Positions 52,158 to 59,581 of a stretch of DNA of 64,000 bases are shown here, one piece after another. Origin of the DNA: Ruminococcus sp. (GTDB lineage Bacteria; Bacillota; Clostridia; Oscillospirales; Acutalibacteraceae); NCBI GenBank assembly GCA_017416065.1, contig JAFQDM010000025.1, positions 1 to 64,000 on the forward strand, read 5' to 3'. A program made the position numbers and the translations under genes. Position 1 is the first letter of the stretch. Every line of letters begins with the position of its first letter. The notes under the pieces were generated by a model. That model saw nothing but the letters and a program-made list of their open reading frames with translations. It ran no database searches and was not told the origin of the DNA.

Positions 52158-53135
52158 TTAAATTCTGAAATCTCTGTTATCCTCTGCCTTACTTGCAGGG
52201 GATGTCTTTGCCGTCTGAGGAGCAAGGCCAAACCTTTTTTCAGCCTTGTCCTTGTAAGCCTCGTAAAACTCCCTGAGCTGAGAGTAGCTTAATCCCTCAA
52301 GAGCACTCTCCATGGTTTTGCGAGTAACACCGGGCTCTGCCATCTGAGAAAGCCTGAGCACCTCGCTCTTCACACTCTCCAGATACTCATCACCCTGAGC
52401 CGCCCTTTTCTCAACACTTGAGATGTAGTCGTAGAGCCTCTTGGCCTGTTCTACACTCAGCGTCACCCCGTCTCCGGAGTTAAGGGATTTAATAATATCC
52501 GTCATATCCGTACCTTCCTTTCTGCCGCCTTGGGCATAAGCCTTGATGACCCCTGCCTCCCTTTGGGCAGGCACCGCCACAAAGCTCCACTCGTAGGCAT
52601 CCTTCACATTCTGCAGTTCAAAGTAGCAAAGGCGGTTGCCGTAGTATTCTCCGCCAATATGCCCGCAATGCTCCTGCCTTTCTTTTCCGCAAACAGAGCA
52701 CACCGCCCTGCCTGCACTGCAGCCTACGCTTACCTCCTTGCAGATTCCGCTTTCGATCTGTGATATCATATCCTTCGTCTTGTCGCTTATTGGCATATAT
52801 GCCCTTGCAACAAGGCGGAAGTAATCATCTCCCGAGAGGGTCTTTCTGCCCTCTACCGCCTGAACTGAGCACTTAAAGATTCTGGCGGTCTGATTCTCTG
52901 CCTTGGGATTATGGTCACAGATTCCCGTTTTGCCCACAAAGAGCTTTTCCATCTCAAACAAAGACTCCACGGTAAAACGCTCAAAGTCTCTGTCCACGTC
53001 GTTGTTGCACAGCTCCACAGAAAAAACGTAGACCTCTGAGGGAGCAAACTCCCTGCGGGTGTACTTATTTATGAGCTCCAGCTCCTGAGCTGTTGCCGTA
53101 CTGCTTGCACTTTTAATAATTTCTCCGCTTCTCAA
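52158..53135 (-). CDS. prohead protease and scaffold protein (XkdF-like)
   Basis: 325 residues from TTG 53135 (GGAGG 7 nt upstream). The N-terminal about 200 residues are protease-like (VYVFSVELCNNDVDRDFERFTVESLFEMEKLFVGKTGICDHNP; ...EWSFVAVPAQREAGVIKAY), with a Cys/His cluster CSVCGKERQEHCGH that could bind zinc. The C-terminal part (about 215-310) is helical and scaffold-like (SVEQAKRLYDYISSVEKRAAQGDEYLESVKSEVLRL). It probably acts inside the immature head and is cleaved away. Confidence 0.82.
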   Translation of the reverse strand: MRSGEIIKSASSTATAQELELINKYTRREFAPSEVYVFSVELCNNDVDRDFERFTVESLFEMEKLFVGKTGICDHNPKAENQTARIFKCSVQAVEGRKTLSGDDYFRLVARAYMPISDKTKDMISQIESGICKEVSVGCSAGRAVCSVCGKERQEHCGHIGGEYYGNRLCYFELQNVKDAYEWSFVAVPAQREAGVIKAYAQGGRKEGTDMTDIIKSLNSGDGVTLSVEQAKRLYDYISSVEKRAAQGDEYLESVKSEVLRLSQMAEPGVTRKTMESALEGLSYSQLREFYEAYKDKAEKRFGLAPQTAKTSPASKAEDNRDFRI

Positions 53136-54277
53136 TCCTTAACCTCCAAACTTTCTTCCAACTGCTTTGCCTGAGCGTTCACAAGCCTTGCCTGAGCAAG
53201 ACTCAGCTCATCCTGCAAGGAAATGTTGTTCCACTCAACCTCAAACTCCGGCTGTTCTCCGCACAAAAGCAGATGGGTCCTGCATATTCTCTCTATCACG
53301 GGTGTAAGCAGAGTTCTGAAGTACTCCAGCTCACTTGTGAGGATATCTGTCTGCATAGCGCTCATCCTCTCTGTGCTTGACCAGGAAAGCCCAAGCAGAA
53401 AGGGCGGAATGCAAAGCTTTGACACTATCTGCTCCAGCATATGGCGCACGGGTACGTCGCAGTCAAGTATCTGCCCGTCTGAGCCGATGACCTTAATCGA
53501 AACATCCCCCACAGCCACAAAATCACACACTCCTCTGTCGTCCCGCATAGCCTTGCTCCACTCCCCTGCAATCTCCCTGGCACGCTGTGCGGCGCCTGCG
53601 GTATTGCCGTCTGTGGGCTTGTAGGTTATGGCGTAGCGGACATTGCCTGCTCGCTCCCAGTTACTGCCCACGGCAGAGAACACCTTAAGCAGTACGGAGC
53701 TTACAAAGGGCAGGCCCTTGAGTATGGAGTTACCCTTTGCGCTTCCTGCATCAGGAGAAAGCAAGGAGCATAGGATCAGCCCCTGATTCTCAAAGGGAGT
53801 GCTCTCTGCATCCTTTCTGCACACAGAGATACCCAACCCGTCAGCACAAGGCAGTACAGAAACGTTTTTAAGAGATGCGTTGTAAAGAGCCTCCAGGCTC
53901 CGCATATCCCCTGAGGGCACCATCTCTCCCACCGCTGTGCCAAAGGTCAGCAGCTGGTCAAGATAAGCATAGATAAAGTTTGCAAGGCCGCGCATTCCCG
54001 GAGAAACGCAAACGTTCCTTTGGAAGCTGTCCAAGATCTTCTGCGTGCGAGGATGCAAAGCTTTAAGCTCAAAGGTACCCACAAGCCGCACGATCTTGCC
54101 TATTGCCGCATCAATAACCGGCACAGCCTCTCTCAAGGATGAATAAAGCTCCAGCTCTGTATCTGACAAAGGTGTGTACCTTTCAATGGCGGAAAAGGGA
54201 TGCACAAGCCCCGGACTTTTGCCTGTTGTCTGCACGGCACAGGTTCGGGTTTTGGATTTTTTAGAAAATAACTTCAC
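53132..54277 (-). CDS. phage-like portal protein
   Basis: 381 residues from GTG 54277 (GGAGG 7 nt upstream), overlapping the terminase end by 17 nt. SPP1/PBSX-type portal blocks: REAVPVIDAAIGKIVRLVG, FIYAYLDQLLTFGTAVGEMVP, KGLPFVSSVLLKVFSAVGSNWERAGNVRYAITYKP and ILDCDVPVRHMLEQIVSKLCIPPFLLGLSW. It forms the dodecameric vertex through which DNA is packaged. It is on the short side for this family but complete. Confidence 0.9.
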   Translation of the reverse strand: MKLFSKKSKTRTCAVQTTGKSPGLVHPFSAIERYTPLSDTELELYSSLREAVPVIDAAIGKIVRLVGTFELKALHPRTQKILDSFQRNVCVSPGMRGLANFIYAYLDQLLTFGTAVGEMVPSGDMRSLEALYNASLKNVSVLPCADGLGISVCRKDAESTPFENQGLILCSLLSPDAGSAKGNSILKGLPFVSSVLLKVFSAVGSNWERAGNVRYAITYKPTDGNTAGAAQRAREIAGEWSKAMRDDRGVCDFVAVGDVSIKVIGSDGQILDCDVPVRHMLEQIVSKLCIPPFLLGLSWSSTERMSAMQTDILTSELEYFRTLLTPVIERICRTHLLLCGEQPEFEVEWNNISLQDELSLAQARLVNAQAKQLEESLEVKD

Positions 54278-55535
54278 AGCTTTTCCTCCTGTCGGCGGCA
54301 AAGGCCACAAAGTCCTCTGCCCCGTCTTCTAAAATTGTTGTGACGAAATACCGTATATCGTCCATGGCGTGGTCGTTTTCCTTGACGGGGATTTCTGCGC
54401 CCTCCTTTTCGTCCCAGCGATAAAGAGAGAATTCCCTTACCGAATCCCTGCAGCATTCGCAGATTCTGATCCTGCCCTCTCTCAGTGCAGAGGATACGCG
54501 CCGAATTCCGTCTGTCACCGAGTTCTTTGCAGGAATCACTGCGTAGCTTTTGTGTCGCTTTATCACCTCTATGAAGCTTGCGGCGGAGGGGTCTACAACA
54601 ACTGCTCTGAGGCACCGCGTTCCTGCAAGTTCCTCCAAAGCTGCGTAGTGCTCCTCGTCGGTACGCTGCGCACCTTCCTTTTTGGAGTCGTAGTAATACT
54701 CGTCAATTCTGTACCACACGTCTGATCTTTTGCCCCAAAGTCCAAAGGAAGCAGGGTTAACTGTTCCATAATCGCAGGAAACGGCATACTCCTCAAACTC
54801 TCCCTTTGGCACCTCACAGAAGGCATCCTCCCTGTCCATAAAGGGATAGACCGCGCCTGTGACTGCTGTCCACTCACCCTTCACAAACCTTCTGTAAAAG
54901 CTTCCGGAGTACATCTGCTCGTACCTTTCCCTCACGTTCTTTGCAAGCGCAGGGTTGTCTTTCATTGTAAAATGGATGTACAGAGCTTTTTTCTCCTTTG
55001 CTTTCTTTATCCAGTTTGTGTAGAACCAATGGGCAGGGTGCTCGGGATTGCAATTAAACCAGAACTTGGAGCCGCTGACGGAACACCTTGCCAAAGCCTG
55101 CTCTACAAAGGATCTGGGCATCAGCGCCACTTCGTCCAGGAGTACCCCCGACAAGGTCATACCCTGAATAAGCGAGGCTGAAGACTCGTCTTTTCCGCCA
55201 AAAAGGTAGAATCTGTTTTCTCTGCCCTTGTAGGCGATCTGCAGGTAATTGGACGAGATATTCTCCTTAACGGAGAATCCCATCTCTTTGAGTACGGGCA
55301 GAATTGGGGTCGTCACATTTCGTCTGACAGAGCGTATTGTCTTTGAGCATATGGCAAAGGATGCGCCTGAGAACCGATAAAACGCCCACATAACAAAAGA
55401 TATTGCCATGCAGAAGGTTTTGCCGGACCTTACCGCACCGTCGCATATGACTGCGTCACAATCTTTATACCTTGACCCCTGATCCCACCAGCACAAAGCA
55501 AGCATTTGCTTTTTGGAGAACGGCTTAAACTTCAT
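54261..55535 (-). CDS. terminase large subunit (packaging ATPase-nuclease)
   Basis: 424 residues from ATG 55535, which overlaps the small-subunit end by 11 nt. Walker A is GAVRSGKTF, with the preceding CDAVICD strand; the Walker B region is GVLLDEVALMP, with CNPEHPAHWF after it; the nuclease domain has AVSCDYGTVNP, RAVVVDPSAASF and a late HAMDDIRYFV. All acidic residues expected for ATPase and nuclease activity are visible, so packaging could be functional. PBSX XtmB-type. Confidence 0.93.
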   Translation of the reverse strand: MKFKPFSKKQMLALCWWDQGSRYKDCDAVICDGAVRSGKTFCMAISFVMWAFYRFSGASFAICSKTIRSVRRNVTTPILPVLKEMGFSVKENISSNYLQIAYKGRENRFYLFGGKDESSASLIQGMTLSGVLLDEVALMPRSFVEQALARCSVSGSKFWFNCNPEHPAHWFYTNWIKKAKEKKALYIHFTMKDNPALAKNVRERYEQMYSGSFYRRFVKGEWTAVTGAVYPFMDREDAFCEVPKGEFEEYAVSCDYGTVNPASFGLWGKRSDVWYRIDEYYYDSKKEGAQRTDEEHYAALEELAGTRCLRAVVVDPSAASFIEVIKRHKSYAVIPAKNSVTDGIRRVSSALREGRIRICECCRDSVREFSLYRWDEKEGAEIPVKENDHAMDDIRYFVTTILEDGAEDFVAFAADRRKSCEVIF

Positions 55536-56016
55536 CTTTTGCCTCGCATTCACCCAGAGCTCTGGCACCTTTGGCAATAGCATCATAGATTGGGGCGGCC
55601 CCACCCTCATCCAAAGTATTGCTCTGCATTTTTTCCAGCGCCTTGAGCCTGTCAAAGAACTTGATCTCCATGGAGCCGTCCTTGGGTCGTTTTATCTCCG
55701 ACACGCAAAAAAGATCCATTTTCTCAAGCTGCTCTGCAGTGGGGTCGTCCATATAAAGCAGCGACACCGCATCGGAAATACTCCCGAATGCAAGCCGCTG
55801 ATACCCAACCCCCGCAAGCTCTGATACAGTCTGCCGCTTAAGCTTGCAAAGCCTTGCGATCTCTTCGGTAATGTCCTCTCTTGAAAGAAGCTGTTCTGCA
55901 TATTTAAAGGTTGATTTTTTATATCCTGCAAAAAGCGCCGCCTCGTAGGCATCGCCGCAGGTGATATATCTTCTGCAGAACTCCTTCTCTCTCGGAGTCA
56001 GTCCGTTTCTTTTCAC
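55525..56016 (-). CDS. terminase small subunit
   Basis: 163 residues from GTG 56016 with AAGGAGG 6 nt upstream. Start MKRNGLTPREKEFCRRYITCGDAYEAALFAGYKKSTFKYAEQLLSREDITEEIARL is the XtmA/Terminase_2 helix-turn-helix; KFFDRLKALEKMQ is in the multimerisation helix. It recognises DNA for packaging. First gene of the cassette. Confidence 0.92.
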   Translation of the reverse strand: MKRNGLTPREKEFCRRYITCGDAYEAALFAGYKKSTFKYAEQLLSREDITEEIARLCKLKRQTVSELAGVGYQRLAFGSISDAVSLLYMDDPTAEQLEKMDLFCVSEIKRPKDGSMEIKFFDRLKALEKMQSNTLDEGGAAPIYDAIAKGARALGECEAKDEV

Positions 56017-56220
56017 CTAATTCCTCCTTATGTTCAAATCAGTGCTCCACCCTTGCCCCAAAAAAGCACAAAAATTGCATACTTTAATGCAATTTCTGAA
56101 AAAATTTTTTAAAATTATTTATTTTTTGCAGATTTTTCGGTTTTTTGAGCAAAAAAATAAACCCTACCCCTGATGTAAAACATCAAAGATAAGGTTATAT
56201 AAGCTATGGGAAATTATATT
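56017..56220. other. leader region of phage-like cassette
   Basis: Strongly A/T-rich, no gene. On the minus strand, AAATTGCAT-TAAAGT-ATGCAATTT (56072-56095) followed by TTG and later T6 looks like a leader terminator upstream of the small terminase gene. A weaker dyad TGATG-N5-CATCA lies at 56171-56185 near the SLOG gene end. I see no convincing sigma-A promoter for the cassette here. Confidence 0.6.
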
Positions 56221-56595
56221 CTAAATCATATTTATTATCAGCGGCTTGCAAAATTCCAGCGCATACTCAATCATAGACTTTGTGCCACGGCTCATTCCGT
56301 CCCAAAAGCAAATCACATAGTCACAAGCCTGTGCCATCTGCATATTTCTCCTGGGGCCTGCACTTCTTCCGAACCTCTCCCAATCCGCAGGGTATCTCTC
56401 AACGGCAAAGCCGTTTTCACTTGCGTAACGCTCTCCCGGAGCATCCGCACCTCTTGCCCCTCCGGACAAAATGATTATTCTGTACTTTTTTCTCAGCCTG
56501 CGAAGATATTTATCCAGGATCTTTCTGGCATAGGAATAGTCGCAAAAGTCCCTGCACCCTGCAACCACGACCCTCTTGGCAGTACGCCTTATCAT
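56221..56595 (-). CDS. SLOG-domain (DUF2493/YspA-like) nucleotide-binding protein
   Basis: 124 residues from ATG 56595, fixed by GGGGTGG a few nt upstream. Rossmann-like pattern: VVVAGCRDFCDYSYARKIL, IIILSGGARGADAPGERYASENG, YPADWERFGRSAGPRRNMQMAQACDYVICFWDGMSRGTKSMIEYA, with the GGARGAD and PRN signature residues of the SLOG fold. Such proteins bind nucleotides or their derivatives and are often near mobile or defence loci. It lies between a structured leader with terminator and the phage-like cassette, on the same strand as both. Confidence 0.88.
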   Translation of the reverse strand: MIRRTAKRVVVAGCRDFCDYSYARKILDKYLRRLRKKYRIIILSGGARGADAPGERYASENGFAVERYPADWERFGRSAGPRRNMQMAQACDYVICFWDGMSRGTKSMIEYALEFCKPLIINMI

Positions 56596-56608
56596 TAAAC
56601 CACCCCAA

Positions 56609-56636
56609 TAAAAAAAGCACATCCCGAAGGATGTGC
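56609..56636 (-). terminator. terminator in the leader of the SLOG gene
   Basis: On the minus strand, GCACATCC-TTCG-GGATGTGC followed by seven T. Only about 14 nt separate it from the SLOG start codon, so expression of that gene from the leader promoter requires readthrough. Confidence 0.92.
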
Positions 56637-56762
56637 CGAAAAAGTGTTTATCCTCGGTAAGCTGCAACACAAACCATTTCAACCCAAACGGGGATAGAGG
56701 AAAACACCTTTTACCAAGGTAGTTTTCCCCCGATGGGTTGAGTATTCACGATTTGTGTTGCA
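56609..56762 (-). ncRNA. structured RNA or cis-regulatory leader, about 153 nt
   Basis: A sigma-A promoter lies directly upstream and a terminator ends it. The RNA can fold into one long rod. The closing stem is TGCAACACAAA with TTTGTGTTGCA (11 bp; minus-strand outer arms at 56752-56762 and 56663-56673). Next is an asymmetric internal bubble of about 11 and 6 nt, then CAACCCA/TGGGTTG, CGGGG/CCCCG, GGAAAAC/GTTTTCC and ACCTT/AAGGT with loop GGTAA. The stem, bubble and rod layout is 6S-RNA-like, but the length is shorter than usual, and a gene-control leader of the SLOG gene is equally possible. Confidence 0.65.
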
Positions 56763-56767
56763 AGGTT

Positions 56768-56796
56768 ATTATATCACATACCCAATTACTTTTCAA
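56768..56796 (-). promoter_or_regulatory. sigma-A promoter of structured RNA
   Basis: On the minus strand, TTGAAA (56791-56796), 17 nt, TATAAT (56768-56773). The expected start falls at about 56761, the first bases of the closing stem. Confidence 0.85.
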
Positions 56797-56823
56797 GATT
56801 TCTTTGGCTTGGAAATATTCAAT

Positions 56824-56852
56824 TCATAAATATTGTAAATACGGGTAAAATA
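56824..56852 (+). promoter_or_regulatory. sigma-F/sigma-G type promoter of gerA-family gene
   Basis: GGGTAAAATA (56843-56852) fits the sigma-F -10 pattern GGnnAnAHTR. TCATA (56824-56828) is one base off the -35 GYATA, with 14 nt between. No sigma-A pair is better placed. Confidence 0.6.
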
Positions 56853-56873
56853 TCTCAGGGTGAATATATATTT

Positions 56874-58271
56874 ATGGAAAACAAACTTCAAAAAGACATA
56901 GAATCAAACGTAAAGCTCATAGACACTCGTCTGCGGGCAGATGAAAGCTTCGACATACTAAGGCGTGATATTACCATCTTCAACCGCAAGGCAAGGATAT
57001 ACGCCATAGACGGACTGGTGAAGGACACGGTTATGGGCAAGATCATGACCTTCTTCTACGGAATCAACGACGAAGCTCAGATGAAAGACGCAGAGACCTT
57101 TGCAAGCTGTTGCGTGCCTTACATCGAGGTAAACACAGAGAAAGACCCGGACACCATCATTCAGAACGTCCTAAGCGGAATCTCTGCCCTGTTCATTGAC
57201 GGGTTTGACACAGCTGTTATGATGGACACCCGTACCTACCCTCAGCGCCAGACCTCAGAGCCTGACAACGACAAGGTTATGCGCGGCAGCAAGGACGGCT
57301 TTGTTGAGACCATCATCAGCAACATTGCACTTATGCGCAGAAGGATCAGGGACGTAAACTTCACCGTCAAGCCCTTCTCTGTAAGCAAGACCTCCAAAGC
57401 AGACGTGGTAGTATGCTATATGGAGAACAAGGTGGACAAAAAGCTCCTTGACTCCATAATCTCCAGGATCAAAAACGTCAGGGTGGATTCCCTTGCAATG
57501 AACCAGCAGAGCCTTTTGGAGGCGATTTATCCCAAAAAGTGGTACAATCCCTTCCCAAAGATAAAATACACAGAGAGACCCGATTCTGCCGCCGCAAACG
57601 CTATCAAGGGAAACATCATCATACTTGTGGACAATTCTCCCTCTGCACTCATACTCCCCACCTCAATATTTGATATTGCAGAGGAGGCGGACGACTACTA
57701 CTTTCCGCCCTTTACAGGCTCATATCTGAAGATCGCAAGATACCTGATAGTGCTCACTTCCGTGTTCATAACTCCCCTCTTTCTGCTGATGATGCAAAAC
57801 CCAAACCTGGTACCCGAGTCACTTAAGTTCATTATTCAGGACAACGACTACAACGTACCCCTGTTCTGGCAGTTCATCATACTGGAGATAGCCATTGACG
57901 GTCTGCGGCTTGCGGCGCTGAACACTCCCACCAGCCTTTCGGGCACCATGGGAATCATAGGCGCCATTGCCCTGTCGGAATTCACCATAGACGTGGGCTG
58001 GTTTTCAACAGAGGCTATCCTCTATATGGCATTTGTGACCCTTGCAGGCTTCAGCCAGCCTAACTACGAGCTTGGCTATTGCATCAAATTCATCCGCATA
58101 ATGCTGCTGATACTCACGGTTATCTTCAACGTGTGGGGATTCATTGCAGGGCTTGTGCTCACTGCGGTACTGCTGCTTACAAACAAAACCGTCTCCGGCA
58201 AAAGCTACCTGTATCCCCTCATTCCCTTCAACGGCAAAGCCTTCATCCGCAAGGTACTGCGCCTGAGATAG
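56874..58271 (+). CDS. GerA-family spore germination protein (SpoVAF-like)
   Basis: 465 residues. A soluble N-terminal half (MENKLQKDIESNVKLIDTRLRADESFDILRRDI, DFVETIISNIALMRRRIRD) is followed by a membrane half with about five helices and the GerABKA blocks PDSAAANAIKGNIIILVDNSPSALILPTSIFD, TSLSGTMGIIGAIALS and NYELGYCIKFIR. Its length and start match SpoVAF rather than a full GerAA receptor subunit. It should lie in the inner membrane of the spore. No GerAB or GerAC partner is nearby. AGGGTG lies upstream of the ATG. Confidence 0.87.
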   Translation: MENKLQKDIESNVKLIDTRLRADESFDILRRDITIFNRKARIYAIDGLVKDTVMGKIMTFFYGINDEAQMKDAETFASCCVPYIEVNTEKDPDTIIQNVLSGISALFIDGFDTAVMMDTRTYPQRQTSEPDNDKVMRGSKDGFVETIISNIALMRRRIRDVNFTVKPFSVSKTSKADVVVCYMENKVDKKLLDSIISRIKNVRVDSLAMNQQSLLEAIYPKKWYNPFPKIKYTERPDSAAANAIKGNIIILVDNSPSALILPTSIFDIAEEADDYYFPPFTGSYLKIARYLIVLTSVFITPLFLLMMQNPNLVPESLKFIIQDNDYNVPLFWQFIILEIAIDGLRLAALNTPTSLSGTMGIIGAIALSEFTIDVGWFSTEAILYMAFVTLAGFSQPNYELGYCIKFIRIMLLILTVIFNVWGFIAGLVLTAVLLLTNKTVSGKSYLYPLIPFNGKAFIRKVLRLR

Positions 58272-58284
58272 ATCTGAATACAAA

Positions 58285-58326
58285 CGCAAAAAATCCGCCT
58301 GTGGTAGTTCACAGGCGGATTTGCTG
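58285..58326. terminator. bidirectional terminator between spoVAF-like gene and lysC
   Basis: AAATCCGCCTGTG pairs with CACAGGCGGATTT. On the minus strand a T6 tract follows, serving lysC; on the plus strand a short T-rich tail follows. Confidence 0.9.
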
Positions 58327-58347
58327 TACTGAATAAGCTTTTGAGAA

Positions 58348-59562
58348 TTAAACCTCGGGGAAGAACTTATCGTGAAGAATGCGGACTGCCTTGTCTGCAT
58401 ACTCCTTGCGGATAAGAACGGAGATCTTGATCTCGCTTGTGGAGATCATGTGGATGTTGATGTTTGCATCAAACAGAGCCTCAAACATATCAGTTGCAAC
58501 TCCTGCGTGGCTCTCCATACCTGAGCCAACGATGGAAACCTTTGCAACGTTGTCGTTCATGGAGATGTTTACGCCCTCATAGCGAGAAAGGAACTTCTCT
58601 GTGAGCAGGTCAACTGCTGCCTGACCGTTGTCCTTGTTAACAGTGAAGGAAATATCCTTTGTCTTGTCTCTGCCGATGGACTGAAGAATAATGTCAACGT
58701 TGATGTTCTTTGCAGAGAGGATAGAGAAAAGCTTAAATGCGAGACCGGGCTCGTCGGGAATATTTGTAACAGAAATACGAACTATGTCGTCATCCTTTGC
58801 AACGCCTGAGATAAGTAATTTTTCCATTTTAGTATGCTCCTTTACAATGGTTCCGGGTTTATTTGTAAGGCTTGAGAGTACCTCAAGCTCTATGCCGTAT
58901 TTTTTAGCAAGTTCTACTGACCTGTTGTTGAGTACCTGTGCGCCCAGGGATGCAAGCTCCAGCATCTCGTCGTAAGAGATCTCGGGGAGTTTGCGTGCGC
59001 CGGGGACCTTTCTGGGGTCTGCTGTGTAAACACCCTCAACGTCGGTGTAGATCTGGCACAGGTCTGCGTGCATTGCTGCAGCAATTGCAACTGCGCTTGT
59101 GTCTGAGCCGCCGCGGCCGAGAGTAGTCACGTCGTCGTGCTTGTCAACACCCTGGAAGCCTGCCACAACAACGATGTTCTTCTTGGAGATCTCGTTTCTG
59201 ATCCTTGTGGGGTCAACCTTCTTGATTCTTGCAGTTGTGTGGGAGGAGGTTGTTCTGAATCCTGCCTGCCATCCCAGCAGAGAAACTGCAGGGCATCCCA
59301 TGCTCTGGATAGCCATTGCAAGCAAGGAGATGGATATCTGCTCACCTGCAGCAAGGAGCATATCTCTCTCACGCTCAGAAGCGTTCACGTCTATCTCCTT
59401 GTACTTTGCAATGAGGTCGTCTGTTGTGTCACCCTGTGCGGATACAACAACCACAACATCATTGCCCTTCTTATAGCTTTCGGTTACGATTCTTGCCACG
59501 TTGCGGACACGGTCTGCATCTGCAACGGAGGAACCGCCGAATTTCATTACGATTAAGCTCAT
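58348..59562 (-). CDS. lysC: aspartate kinase
   Basis: 404 residues. It starts MSLIVMKFGGSSVADADRVRNVA, the nucleotide-binding KFGGSS motif, with GRGGSDTSAVAIAAAMHAD for the substrate and two ACT domains in the C-terminal 150 residues (ISVTNIPDEPGLAFKLFSILSAKNINVDIILQ; VSIVGSGMESHAGVATDMFEALFDANINIHMISTSEIKIS). It makes aspartyl phosphate for Lys, Met and Thr; the ACT domains imply feedback by lysine and/or threonine. It lies 19 nt after hom, so the two are co-transcribed. Confidence 0.96.
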   Translation of the reverse strand: MSLIVMKFGGSSVADADRVRNVARIVTESYKKGNDVVVVVSAQGDTTDDLIAKYKEIDVNASERERDMLLAAGEQISISLLAMAIQSMGCPAVSLLGWQAGFRTTSSHTTARIKKVDPTRIRNEISKKNIVVVAGFQGVDKHDDVTTLGRGGSDTSAVAIAAAMHADLCQIYTDVEGVYTADPRKVPGARKLPEISYDEMLELASLGAQVLNNRSVELAKKYGIELEVLSSLTNKPGTIVKEHTKMEKLLISGVAKDDDIVRISVTNIPDEPGLAFKLFSILSAKNINVDIILQSIGRDKTKDISFTVNKDNGQAAVDLLTEKFLSRYEGVNISMNDNVAKVSIVGSGMESHAGVATDMFEALFDANINIHMISTSEIKISVLIRKEYADKAVRILHDKFFPEV

Positions 59563-59581
59563 GTGTTTCTACCTTTCTGTA

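Noticed and set aside
44940..56016. A degraded prophage
   Set aside because: No frame is broken, spacing is tight and start sites have good ribosome sites. No integrase, repressor or att repeat is seen at either edge, so decay is not supported by what can be seen here.
56609..56762. SRP RNA, tmRNA or RNase P RNA
   Set aside because: The conserved SRP apical motif, a tRNA-like domain with tag frame, and P4 core sequences are all missing, and the size does not fit tmRNA or RNase P RNA.
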